Shown here: positions 24,006-31,999 of the stretch, piece by piece
Position numbering within the stretch: position 1 is the first letter of the stretch
Layout of the letters: each line of letters begins with the position of its first letter
Origin: an uncultured Intestinimonas sp.
GTDB taxonomy: Bacteria; Bacillota; Clostridia; Oscillospirales; Oscillospiraceae
Length of the DNA stretch: 32,705 nucleotides
Direction: 5' to 3'
Assembly: GCF_944387245.1 (NCBI RefSeq)
Contig: NZ_CALXEE010000019.1
Span: forward strand, 1-32,705
Translations under genes and position numbers: made by a program
Notes under the pieces: model-generated
Told to the model about the DNA's origin: nothing
Seen by the model: only the letters and a program-made list of their open reading frames with translations
Databases searched by the model: none

Positions 24006-25277
24006 ATGATCTATCAGAACGAATCTCGCCGTAAACAGCTTTTCCCCGATGTCTCCGACGCCGACTGGAACGACTGGCACTGGCAGGTGGCCAACCGGGC
24101 CGAGACCCTGGAGGATCTGAAGAAATACATCGCCCTGACCCCCGAGGAGGAGGAGGGCGTCAAGGCCTGCCTGGGCACCCTGCGTATGGCCATTACCCCC
24201 TATTACCTCTCCCTCATTGACCCCGATGATCCCTATGATCCCATCCGTAAGCAGGCCATCCCCACCGCCAAGGAGCTCCATCAGTCCTGCGCCGACCTGC
24301 TGGACCCCCTCCATGAGGACTCCGACTCCCCGGTGCCCGGCCTGACCCACCGCTATCCCGACCGTGTGCTGCTGCTGACCACCGACCAGTGCTCCATGTA
24401 CTGCCGTCACTGCACCCGCCGCCGCTTCGCCGGCCAGCACGACACCAGCGTGCCCGTGGAGCAGATCGACAAGTGCATCGAGTACATCCGCAATACCCCC
24501 ACCGTCCGCGACGTTCTCCTGTCCGGCGGCGACGTGCTGATGATCTCCGACGAGATGCTGGAGTACATCATCTCCCGCCTGCGTGAGATCCCCCACGTGG
24601 AGATCGTCCGTCTGGGCTCCCGCACTCCCGTGGTGTGCCCCCAGCGCATCACCCCCGAGCTGTGCAACATGCTCAAGAAGTATCACCCCATCTGGCTCAA
24701 CACCCACTTCAACCACCCCAAGGAGATCACCAAGGAGGCCGCCGAGGCCTGCGCCCGTCTGGCCGACGCCGGTGTGCCTCTGGGCAACCAGTCTGTGCTG
24801 CTGGCCGGCGTGAACGACTGTGTCCACACCATGAAGAAGCTGGTCCAGATGCTGGTCCAGATCCGGGTGCGCCCCTACTACATCTACCAGTGCGACCTGT
24901 CCATGGGCCTGGAGCACTTCCGTACCCCCGTCTCCAAGGGCATTGAGATCATCGAGGCCCTCCGCGGCCACACCTCCGGCTACTGCGTGCCCACCTTCGT
25001 GGTGGATGCCCCCGGCGGCGGTGGCAAGACCCCCGTTATGCCCCAGTATGTCATCTCCCAGACGCCTCATAAGGTCATCCTCCGCAACTATGAGGGCGTC
25101 ATCACCACCTACACCGAGCCCGAGCACTACGAGGAGACCTGCCAGTGCGAGTACTGCAAGGCCGAGCGCGAGGGCAAGCGGAAGGTGGAGCTCATGGGTG
25201 TGGCCGGTCTGGAGCGCGGCCAGGCGCTGTCCATGGAGCCCGCCAACCTGGAGCGCCACAAGAGAGAGATGCACTGA
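24006..25277 (+). CDS. kamA: L-lysine 2,3-aminomutase
   Basis: A 423-residue radical-SAM, PLP and zinc enzyme. It converts L-lysine to L-beta-lysine, the first step of the pathway. Cluster cysteines are C129, C133 and C136 (CSMYCRHC), the PLP lysine is K341 (PGGGGKTP), substrate-binding aspartates are D297 (QCDLS) and D334 (VVDAPGG), and zinc cysteines are C272 (NDCVH) with C379, C381 and C384 (CQCEYC). All lie four positions beyond their counterparts in the Clostridium subterminale enzyme, as I recall its numbering, and length and order fit. The C-terminal zinc motif separates it from the short EpmB-type proteins. It lies between kdd and kamD; the flanking spacers are unusually long and structured. 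Confidence 0.97.
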   Translation: MIYQNESRRKQLFPDVSDADWNDWHWQVANRAETLEDLKKYIALTPEEEEGVKACLGTLRMAITPYYLSLIDPDDPYDPIRKQAIPTAKELHQSCADLLDPLHEDSDSPVPGLTHRYPDRVLLLTTDQCSMYCRHCTRRRFAGQHDTSVPVEQIDKCIEYIRNTPTVRDVLLSGGDVLMISDEMLEYIISRLREIPHVEIVRLGSRTPVVCPQRITPELCNMLKKYHPIWLNTHFNHPKEITKEAAEACARLADAGVPLGNQSVLLAGVNDCVHTMKKLVQMLVQIRVRPYYIYQCDLSMGLEHFRTPVSKGIEIIEALRGHTSGYCVPTFVVDAPGGGGKTPVMPQYVISQTPHKVILRNYEGVITTYTEPEHYEETCQCEYCKAEREGKRKVELMGVAGLERGQALSMEPANLERHKREMH

Positions 25278-25296
25278 TCCTTTGTCCCCCTAACGG

Positions 25297-25385
25297 GACG
25301 AGAGACCGGACGCGGACCTCAGACGGTGAGACCGCCGGTCCATACCCGGGCCCGACGACGGGCCCGGGGCGTCCCCTCTCTCGTC
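25297..25385 (+). other. Nested inverted repeats between kamA and kamD
   Basis: Outer arms GACGAGAGA (25297-25305) and TCTCTCGTC (25377-25385) enclose a perfect ten-bp hairpin CCCGGGCCCG/CGGGCCCGGG (25345-25354 with 25359-25368, 4-nt loop) and a smaller GGT/ACC stem. There is no T-run directly after the inner hairpin, so it is more likely an RNA processing or stability element than a terminator. Confidence 0.7.
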
Positions 25386-25424
25386 TCGTTCCCTTTTCCC
25401 AAATACATGGAATGGAAGTGATAT

Positions 25425-26987
25425 GTGTTGGAATCCAAGCTCAATCTGAACTTTGACCTTGTGGAGCAGGCCCGTAACCATGCTTCCAAGGTGGCCGACG
25501 ATACCCAGCGTTTCATCGACCGGCACACCACTGTGGCCGTGGAGCGCACCGTGTGCCGTCTGTTGGGCATCGACGGCGTCAACAGCTTCGACGTGCCCCT
25601 GCCCAACGTGGTGGTGGAGCACCTGACCGCCAAGGGTGCCCTGGCCCAGGGCGCCGCCTTCTGGATCGGCAACGCCATGGTGGAGACCGGCAAGGACCCC
25701 CAGGCCATCGCCCAGGCCGTCGCCGACGGCTCTCTGGACCTGACCGCCCTGCCCGTCCACTCCGACGCCGACATCGACAAGGCCCTTGACCCCGTGGTCC
25801 AGGATGCCCTGAAGAAGATCGCCGCCCGCCGCAACCGCCGCGAGGAGTTGCTGGCCAAGTATGGCGACAAGCAGGGCCCCTGGCTCTACCTCATCGTGGC
25901 TACCGGCAACATCTATGAGGACATCGTTCAGGCCACCGCCGCCGCCCGCCAGGGCGCCGACGTCATCGCCGTCATCCGTACCACCGGCCAGTCCCTGCTG
26001 GACTACGTGCCTTACGGCGCCACCACCGAGGGCTTCGGCGGCACCTACGCCACCCAGGAGAATTTCCGCCTCATGCGCGAGGCCCTGGACAAGGTGGGCG
26101 AGGAGCTGGGCCACTACATCCGCCTGTGCAACTACTGCTCCGGCCTGTGCATGCCCGAAATCGCCGCTATGGGCGCCTTCGAAGGCCTGGACGTGATGCT
26201 CAATGACGCCCTCTACGGCATCCTCTTCCGTGACATCAACATGCAGCGCACCCTGGTGGACCAGTCCTTCTCCCGCGCCATCAACGCCTACGCCGGCGTG
26301 GTCATCAACACCGGTGAGGATAACTACCTCACCACCGCCGACGCCGTGGAGGAGGCCCACACCGTGCTGGCCTCCCAGTTCCTCAACGAGCAGTTCGCCC
26401 TCCGTGCTGGCCTCCCCGAGGAGCAGATGGGTCTGGGACATGCTTTTGAGATCGACCCGGACGTGGAGAACGGCTTCCTCTACGAGCTGGCTCAGGCCGA
26501 GATGGCCCGGGAGATTTTCCCCAACGCCCCCCTGAAGTACATGCCTCCCACCAAGTTCATGACCGGCAACATCTTCCGCGGCCACGTGCAGGACGCCCTC
26601 TTCAACATCGTCACCATCCTCACCGGCCAGAAGATCCACCTGCTGGGCATGATGACCGAGGCCATCCACACCCCCTTCCTTTCCGACCGCTTCCTGGCCA
26701 TCCAGAACGCCCAGTACATCTTCCGCACCATGCAGGACCTGGGCTCCGAGCTGGTCTTCAAGGAGGGCGGCATCATGCAGCACCGGGCCAACGACGTCCT
26801 CACCAAGGCCAACGACCTGCTGGCCGAGATCGAGCGTGTGGGCATCTTTGAGACGCTGGAGAAGGGCATTTTCGCCGACATCAAGCGTCCCCGTGACGGC
26901 GGCAAGGGCCTGGACGGCGTGTTCCAGAAGGCCCCCGGCTACCGCAATCCCTTCATGGAGCCCATGATGAAAGGAGGCGCTCGCTAA
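25425..26987 (+). CDS. kamD: Lysine 5,6-aminomutase alpha subunit (beta-lysine 5,6-aminomutase)
   Basis: A 520-residue catalytic subunit, forming the TIM barrel that with KamE moves the terminal amino group of beta-lysine to give 3,5-diaminohexanoate, using adenosylcobalamin and PLP. The length fits the family (about 516). Recognisable family segments are VIRTTGQSLLDYVPYGATTEGFGGTYAT (about 185-212), the Cys-containing CNYCSGLCMPEIA and the MTEAIHTPFLSDR block near the C-terminus. The start is probably GTG at 25425 after GGAAGTGAT; a TTG one codon later is equally placed. The stop overlaps the kamE start by one base (TAATG), enforcing equal translation of the two subunits. Confidence 0.96.
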   Translation: MLESKLNLNFDLVEQARNHASKVADDTQRFIDRHTTVAVERTVCRLLGIDGVNSFDVPLPNVVVEHLTAKGALAQGAAFWIGNAMVETGKDPQAIAQAVADGSLDLTALPVHSDADIDKALDPVVQDALKKIAARRNRREELLAKYGDKQGPWLYLIVATGNIYEDIVQATAAARQGADVIAVIRTTGQSLLDYVPYGATTEGFGGTYATQENFRLMREALDKVGEELGHYIRLCNYCSGLCMPEIAAMGAFEGLDVMLNDALYGILFRDINMQRTLVDQSFSRAINAYAGVVINTGEDNYLTTADAVEEAHTVLASQFLNEQFALRAGLPEEQMGLGHAFEIDPDVENGFLYELAQAEMAREIFPNAPLKYMPPTKFMTGNIFRGHVQDALFNIVTILTGQKIHLLGMMTEAIHTPFLSDRFLAIQNAQYIFRTMQDLGSELVFKEGGIMQHRANDVLTKANDLLAEIERVGIFETLEKGIFADIKRPRDGGKGLDGVFQKAPGYRNPFMEPMMKGGAR

Positions 26988-27778
26988 TGAGTTCCGGACT
27001 GTATCAAATCAGAGATAAAGACCTGGACACCACCCTGGACCTCACCAAGCTGCGCCCCTACGGCGACACCATGAACGACGCCAAGGTCCAGATGTCCTTC
27101 ACCCTGCCTGTGAAGGACGACGACAAGGGCGCCGCCGCCGCCGTGCAGCTGGCCCAGAAGATGGGTATTGCCGATCCCAACGTGGCCCTGCGCCAGAAGC
27201 TGGACGAGAACTTCACCTTCTATGTGGTCTACGGCGCCACCACCCACAGCGTCAACTACAATGAGATCGAGGTCCTCACCGTGGCCGACGAGGCCATGAG
27301 TATGGAGGAGACCAACGAGTACATCAAGGAGCACATCGGCCGTAAGCTGGTGGTGGTGGGTGCCTCCACCGGAACCGACGCCCACACCGTGGGCATCGAC
27401 GCCATCATGAACCGGAAGGGCTTCGCCGGCCACTACGGCCTGGAGCGCTACGAGATGGTGGAGGCCTACAACCTGGGCTCCCAGGTGCCCAACGACGAGT
27501 TCCTCCACAAGGCCGAGGAGCTCAATGCCGACATCCTCCTCATCTCTCAGACCGTCACCCAGAAGGACGTCCACATCAAGAACCTCACCGAGTTCATCGA
27601 GCTGGCCGAGGCCGAGGGCGTCCGCGACCGGATGGTCCTCTGCTGCGGCGGCGCCCGCATCACCCACGCTCTGGCCAAGGAGCTGGGCTTCGATGCCGGT
27701 TTCGGCGCCGGTACCTACGCCGACGACGTCATCACCTTCGCTGCCAAGGAGATCGCCCGCCGTATGGGCCGGGAGTGA
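26987..27778 (+). CDS. kamE: Lysine 5,6-aminomutase beta subunit, B12-binding
   Basis: A 263-residue cobalamin-binding subunit. The base-off B12 motif DxHxxG is present as TDAHTVGID with H133 as cobalt ligand, and K144 (MNRKG) is the lysine that holds PLP in the open state; both carry the same residue numbers as in the Clostridium sticklandii enzyme, as I recall them. The Rossmann-like B12 domain spans about 120-255 and the N-terminal dimerisation part about 1-100, with a C-terminal GAGTYADDV segment. It is translationally coupled to kamD. It is the last gene of the lysine operon, followed by a long palindrome. Activity would depend on reactivation by the KamB/KamC pair encoded upstream. Confidence 0.97.
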   Translation: MSSGLYQIRDKDLDTTLDLTKLRPYGDTMNDAKVQMSFTLPVKDDDKGAAAAVQLAQKMGIADPNVALRQKLDENFTFYVVYGATTHSVNYNEIEVLTVADEAMSMEETNEYIKEHIGRKLVVVGASTGTDAHTVGIDAIMNRKGFAGHYGLERYEMVEAYNLGSQVPNDEFLHKAEELNADILLISQTVTQKDVHIKNLTEFIELAEAEGVRDRMVLCCGGARITHALAKELGFDAGFGAGTYADDVITFAAKEIARRMGRE

Positions 27779-27813
27779 TCCACGCGCACCTTAATTATAT
27801 AAGGTAGAAAACA

Positions 27814-27847
27814 GGCTCCCCGGCCGGCATATGCCGGCCGGGGAGCC
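27814..27847 (+). terminator. 34-bp perfect palindrome at the end of the lysine operon
   Basis: Every base from 27814 to 27847 is part of a perfect palindrome centred on CATATG, giving a long GC-rich stem. It is followed by TTCGTATG, not a U-run, so it may end transcription poorly and act as a 3' barrier. A second A+T-rich imperfect palindrome lies just before it (ACCTTA/TAAGGT, 27788-27805). Confidence 0.65.
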
Positions 27848-27896
27848 TTCGTATGAATGCCGCAGGAAACGGGGCAAGATTTTCGTATTCAGGTGC

Positions 27897-27925
27897 TTTA
27901 CAAGAAAAGCGATTTGCGGTATGCT
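27897..27925 (+). promoter_or_regulatory. Promoter of the [FeFe] hydrogenase gene
   Basis: TTTACA (27897-27902), 17 bp, TATGCT (27920-27925), about 37 bp before the ATG. The hydrogenase can therefore be expressed apart from the lysine operon. Confidence 0.6.
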
Positions 27926-27962
27926 GGTAGTGTCAATTAAAAGTGAAAGGGACGAAGGTTTC

Positions 27963-29486
27963 ATGAGAGGAGTAGAGACCCGGATCCAGGAGATCCGGCA
28001 TCGGATCTTCCGGGAGGTGGCCCGGATGGCCTACCATACGGAGTGGCCGGTAGACAAGCGGATCGAGGCCCTGCCCTACAAGATCATCCCCGGCGAGGTG
28101 GGCAACTTCCGCAACGACGTATTTCTGGAGCGTGCCATCGTGGGTGAGCGCCTGCGGCTGGCCATGGGACTGCCCTGCCGGAGCGCGGCGGAGCATGCCC
28201 CCCTTTCCGACAACATCGAGGCGGCGGACCGGCCGGAGACCTACTACACTCCGCCCCTTATCAACGTCATCAAGTTTGCCTGCAACGGCTGCACTGAAAA
28301 GCGGGTGCTGGTGACCGAGGGCTGCCAGGGCTGCCTGGCCCACCCCTGCGTGGAGGTCTGTCCCAAGGACGCCATCAAGCTGGACCGCTACAACGGCCGG
28401 TCGGTCATCGACCAGGAGAAGTGCATCAAGTGCGGCCGCTGCGCCGACGTGTGCGCCTACCACGCCATCATCACTCAGACACGCCCCTGTGCCACCGCCT
28501 GCGGCATGGATGCCATCCACACCGACGCCAACGGCAAGGCCGACATCGACTATGACAAGTGTGTCTCCTGCGGCATGTGCCTGGTGAACTGCCCCTTCGG
28601 CGCCATCGCCGATAAGTCCCAGATCTTCCAGGTTATCCGGGCCATCCAGTCCGGCGAGCGGGTCTACGCCGCTGTGGCCCCCGCCTTCGTGGGCCAGTTC
28701 GGTCCCAAGGTCACCCCGGGCAAGCTCCGTGCCGCTATGAAGCAGCTGGGCTTTGCCGACGTCTTTGAGGTGGCCATCGGCGCTGACCTGTGCGCCACCC
28801 AGGAGGCCGAGGACTTCATCGCCGAGGTGCCGGAAAAGCTGCCCTTTATGGGTACTTCCTGCTGCCCTGCCTGGTCGGTGATGGCCAAGAAGCTCTTCCC
28901 CGACCACGCCAACTGCATCTCCATGGCCCTCACCCCCATGACCCTCACCGCCCGGCTTATCAAGCACGAGTATCCCAATGCCAAGGTGGTCTTCATCGGG
29001 CCCTGCGCCGCCAAGAAGCTGGAGGCCATGCGCAAGAGCATCCGCAGCGAGGTGGACTTTGTCCTCACCTTTGAGGAGATGGACGGCATCTTTGACGCCA
29101 AGCACGTGGACCTGGAGAACATCGAAGAGGACCCCAACGGCGTCAACGACGCCTCCACCGACGGCCGGAACTTCGCCGTCTCCGGCGGTGTGGCCAAGGC
29201 CGTGGTGAACGTCATCAAGGACCGTTACCCCGATAAAGAGGTCAAGGTCACCGGTGCCGAGGGCCTGCGGGAGTGCCGCAAGATGCTCCAGGATGCCGTG
29301 GCCGGAAAATATCCCGGCTATCTGCTGGAGGGCATGGCCTGTCCCGGCGGCTGTGTGGCCGGCGCCGGCACCATGCAGGCCATCAAGAAGTCCCAGACCA
29401 TGGTGGGTATCTACGCCAAGCAGGCTGGACATAAGATCGCCAGCCAGACCGAGCACATCAAGGAATTGGACAAGCTGGTGGACTGA
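27963..29486 (+). CDS. Multi-cluster [FeFe] hydrogenase, group B-like
   Basis: A 507-residue enzyme expected to reduce protons with reduced ferredoxin, giving an electron outlet for fermentation. H-cluster motifs are complete: FMGTSCCPAW (C300, C301), FIGPCAAKKLE (C348) and GMACPGGCVAGAGT (C460, C464). N-terminally are CNGC (C107, C110), CQGCLAHPCVEVCP (C121, C124, C129, C133), CIKCGRCADVC (C154-C164), two more cysteines (C176, C180) and CVSCGMCLVNCP (C200-C210), enough for about four [4Fe-4S] clusters. The roughly 100-residue helical N-terminus and the lack of a plant-type [2Fe-2S] domain set it apart from CpI-type enzymes and suggest group B. The start is the ATG after an AAGG site; an upstream open extension crosses the promoter. 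No maturase genes are nearby. Confidence 0.88.
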   Translation: MRGVETRIQEIRHRIFREVARMAYHTEWPVDKRIEALPYKIIPGEVGNFRNDVFLERAIVGERLRLAMGLPCRSAAEHAPLSDNIEAADRPETYYTPPLINVIKFACNGCTEKRVLVTEGCQGCLAHPCVEVCPKDAIKLDRYNGRSVIDQEKCIKCGRCADVCAYHAIITQTRPCATACGMDAIHTDANGKADIDYDKCVSCGMCLVNCPFGAIADKSQIFQVIRAIQSGERVYAAVAPAFVGQFGPKVTPGKLRAAMKQLGFADVFEVAIGADLCATQEAEDFIAEVPEKLPFMGTSCCPAWSVMAKKLFPDHANCISMALTPMTLTARLIKHEYPNAKVVFIGPCAAKKLEAMRKSIRSEVDFVLTFEEMDGIFDAKHVDLENIEEDPNGVNDASTDGRNFAVSGGVAKAVVNVIKDRYPDKEVKVTGAEGLRECRKMLQDAVAGKYPGYLLEGMACPGGCVAGAGTMQAIKKSQTMVGIYAKQAGHKIASQTEHIKELDKLVD

Positions 29487-29498
29487 GTTCCACACATA

Positions 29499-29545
29499 AA
29501 AGACGGCGGACGCCGACCTGTAAAAGGTGCGTGTCCGCCGTCTTT
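29499..29545 (+). terminator. Intrinsic terminator of the hydrogenase gene
   Basis: A 13-bp stem AAAGACGGCGGAC / GTCCGCCGTCTTT (29499-29511 with 29533-29545), with further pairing toward the loop and a short T-run as part of the stem end. Confidence 0.8.
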
Positions 29546-29577
29546 GTGGTATGATGGGAAGGAGAGGGGGAGGATCT

Positions 29578-30423
29578 ATGGCGATCAGAGAGGACCGGCG
29601 GCCCACGCTGGCGTCCTGGCCCAAACGCATCTATGACTGGGAGGAATTACCGGAGCGATTCCGACCGGCCCTGGAGGTGTGGCGGACCCGAGGACTGCCG
29701 CCGGGGAATGTGACCTATATCCCAAGAGTTCACCAGTACAAAAAGGGCATGGAGTATGTGACGGCCTGGCTGGGGGAGGAGGTCCTCCTGCTGGCCGGCG
29801 GCGAGCAGGGGGTGGAGAGCACTCTTGTCCGGCCCGGGGATGTGGCCCGGATGACCTATACCATCCAGCTCCTCAAATGCTCCGTGGAGGTGTTGCTGGA
29901 CCGGGGTGGGGAGAGCGTAACGGCGGGCTTTTCCTATAACCGGACCAAGGAGGACCAGCTGTTCCCTGTTTTGAACCTGCTGCTGGGCAGCGCGCCCGAC
30001 CACCGGCCCCGGACGAGCCACCCTGCCGCCCCGGCCCTGGAGCAGCTTCGGGCGGACAGCTACGCCATGTATAACAACTCCAAGCTCTGCTACCGCTTTG
30101 GAGAAAATATCCGGGATAGCCTTTGGGTGCCTGGCCGGAACTACGGCCTACAGACCTTCCGCAAGCAGAAGCCGGAGTATTTTGTGGGGAAAATGGACAG
30201 GGGCGTGGTGGCCATCCACACTGATTTCTACGCCCGCCGGACGGTCTATCTCACCTGGGACCGGCTGAAAGCGGCCTCGGTGAAGGAGGCAGACTTCCGG
30301 GGGCCAGGACCCCGGCGGCGTCCCGCCATGGTGCTGGAGACCAACCTGGGCACGCCTGTGGCGGTGCCCCTTCTCCCCGGTCAGATGGAGACGGCAAAGA
30401 CCTTTTCTGCCCGGCTCCTGTGA
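29578..30423 (+). CDS. Conserved hypothetical protein
   Basis: I do not recognise this 281-residue protein. It has no signal peptide, no clear transmembrane segment and no cofactor motif. It is rich in Arg and aromatic residues and reads as a soluble two-part protein: a strand-rich first half (VTYIPRVHQYKKGMEYVTAWLGEEVLLLAGG, 33-63) and a second half after a Pro-rich linker near 141-152. The coding frame is supported by GGGGGAGG before the ATG, by codon use like its neighbours and by a terminator directly after the stop. It stands alone between the hydrogenase terminator and its own terminator. Confidence 0.65.
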   Translation: MAIREDRRPTLASWPKRIYDWEELPERFRPALEVWRTRGLPPGNVTYIPRVHQYKKGMEYVTAWLGEEVLLLAGGEQGVESTLVRPGDVARMTYTIQLLKCSVEVLLDRGGESVTAGFSYNRTKEDQLFPVLNLLLGSAPDHRPRTSHPAAPALEQLRADSYAMYNNSKLCYRFGENIRDSLWVPGRNYGLQTFRKQKPEYFVGKMDRGVVAIHTDFYARRTVYLTWDRLKAASVKEADFRGPGPRRRPAMVLETNLGTPVAVPLLPGQMETAKTFSARLL

Positions 30424-30426
30424 CAA

Positions 30427-30459
30427 AAAACAGAGGGATCGACATGATCCCTCTGTTTT
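30427..30459. terminator. Bidirectional intrinsic terminator
   Basis: A 14-bp stem (30427-30440 with 30446-30459) and a 5-nt loop between convergent genes, with T-runs at the stem exits on both strands. Confidence 0.88.
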
Positions 30460-30470
30460 AACATCAGAAA

Positions 30471-30680
30471 TTACAGTACAAAATCTTCATCCCGCAGCCG
30501 GGAGAAGTCCGGGGCGTTGGGCCGGGGCGGCACCCGCTTCAGGGGGTCGTACCGGAAGGCGCGGCAGTGGGAGGCGGCGGGCATGACGCCCTTTTTCAGG
30601 CACATGACGGTCTCCTCATCCAAGGGGGCGCAGCGGGTACAGTAGGCGCACCTGGGTTCGATCTTCTTTTCAAACAGCAT
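30471..30680 (-). CDS. Small cysteine-containing protein of unknown function
   Basis: A 69-residue protein with five cysteines in the pattern CAYCTRC...C...C (C12, C15, C18, C28, C40 approximately), then a basic Pro-rich stretch and an acidic C-terminus. The cysteine spacing suggests zinc or iron-sulfur binding. I have no firm family name; similar short proteins seem common in Clostridia. I start at the ATG at 30680; a GTG directly before it (30683) is equally possible given the AGGGGAG site. It follows ylbJ on the same strand with a 61-bp gap and may share its transcript. Confidence 0.65.
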   Translation of the reverse strand: MLFEKKIEPRCAYCTRCAPLDEETVMCLKKGVMPAASHCRAFRYDPLKRVPPRPNAPDFSRLRDEDFVL

Positions 30681-30741
30681 CACAAAAGGCTCCCCTCTGA
30701 TCCAATGGGCCGGGCCCGAAAGGAGACCTAGCCAGAGGCCA

Positions 30742-31923
30742 TTATACTACACCTTTGCGCCTTTTTCTACTGGTTTTTCCCACGGCCGCCGCAGCGGCCA
30801 GGAAAAAGAGGAGCCACATGATCCAGGCGGCGGCCAGGGAGATGGTGAGGGCGCTGGAGAAATCCACCCCGGCAATGCCCTCCACCTGCTCGGCCAGGTA
30901 GGCCGCCACCGGCTCCTCCAGGGGGAAAAACCGCAGCAGCAGCCCGATGAAGAGGGCAGAGAGGCCGCCGTGGAGGAGCTTGCCGCCGATGTAGGTCTTG
31001 ACGGAGAGGCCGCTGCCACCGATGAAGGAGAGGACCTGGCAGTGGACGGAGAGGCCCGCCCAGCCCAGTAGGAAGGCGGCCATAGACAGCTTTCCCGATG
31101 TGGACCCGTCGCCGGTGAGGGTCCACACCCCGCTGGTGAGCTCGATGAAGCCGGTGAGGAGCCGCTCCGCCCACCGGGTGGAAAAGCCCAGGGGGGCGAA
31201 CAGGGCGCCCAGTATCCCGGCCAGGCCGGGCAGCAGCCCGGAGAGGAACAGCAGCTTGATGACCACCGTGAAAAAGACCACAAAGGCGCAGATGTTCAGG
31301 GTGGAGAGAAAGGAATTTTTGATGGCGCCGGTGAAGGCCACGGTGATCCGCTCCGCCTCAAAGGTGGGAGAGGGCCGCCGCTCCCGGCGTTTTCCCTCCC
31401 GCTTGTAGAAGCGGAAGAGGAGCCCCACACACACCGAGGCGGCGGCGTGGGCCAGGTAGAGGAGGAGACCCACCCTGCTGCTGGCAAAGACGCCGGCTCC
31501 CACCACCCCCAGAATGAAGGCAGGCCCGGAGTTGTTGCAGAAGGCCAGGAGGCGCTCGGCCTCGGTCTTGGTGCACATGCCCTTCTGGTAGAGGGAGAGG
31601 GCGGTGCGGGCACCCACAGGGTAGCCCCCCACGAAGCCCAGGGCGAAGGCGGAGGCGCAGGCGCCCGGCACGTTGAAGAGGGGGCGCATGAGCCCCTCCA
31701 GAGCCCGGCCGATGTAGCCCGCCAGCCCCAGATCTACCACCAGGGCGGAGAGGACGAAGAAGGGGAAGAGGGAGGGTAAAATTACGTTATAGCACAGCCT
31801 CAATCCCTCCCGGGACGCCTCCATGGCCTCCTGGGGCCAAAACATAAGGGCCAGGGTGGCGCACAGCAGCCCCAGCCCCAGACACAGATCCCGCACCCCC
31901 TGCCGGGAGAGCAGTTTGGACAT
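30742..31923 (-). CDS. ylbJ: Sporulation integral membrane protein YlbJ-like (nucleoside recognition/Gate domain)
   Basis: A 393-residue polytopic membrane protein with about eight to ten helices. The characteristic stretch ILPSLFPFFVLSALVVDLGL...LMRPLFNVPG (about 48-87), then GFVGGYPVGARTALSLY and LLAFCNNSGPAFILGVVG, matches YlbJ of Bacillus and Clostridia (about 400 residues). YlbJ is made in the mother cell under sigma E and is needed for heat-resistant spores; its transported substrate is uncertain. The start follows GGAGGTGAT at good spacing. It diverges from the YgjP-like gene. A role in sporulation for this organism is inferred from this gene alone. Confidence 0.82.
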   Translation of the reverse strand: MSKLLSRQGVRDLCLGLGLLCATLALMFWPQEAMEASREGLRLCYNVILPSLFPFFVLSALVVDLGLAGYIGRALEGLMRPLFNVPGACASAFALGFVGGYPVGARTALSLYQKGMCTKTEAERLLAFCNNSGPAFILGVVGAGVFASSRVGLLLYLAHAAASVCVGLLFRFYKREGKRRERRPSPTFEAERITVAFTGAIKNSFLSTLNICAFVVFFTVVIKLLFLSGLLPGLAGILGALFAPLGFSTRWAERLLTGFIELTSGVWTLTGDGSTSGKLSMAAFLLGWAGLSVHCQVLSFIGGSGLSVKTYIGGKLLHGGLSALFIGLLLRFFPLEEPVAAYLAEQVEGIAGVDFSSALTISLAAAWIMWLLFFLAAAAAVGKTSRKRRKGVV

Positions 31924-31999
31924 GGGACATCACCTCCGCAGAGAAGAGCCTATGCGGAACCGGGGCTGTCCCATGCGAGAAAAAGGAGGACAAAGACCC

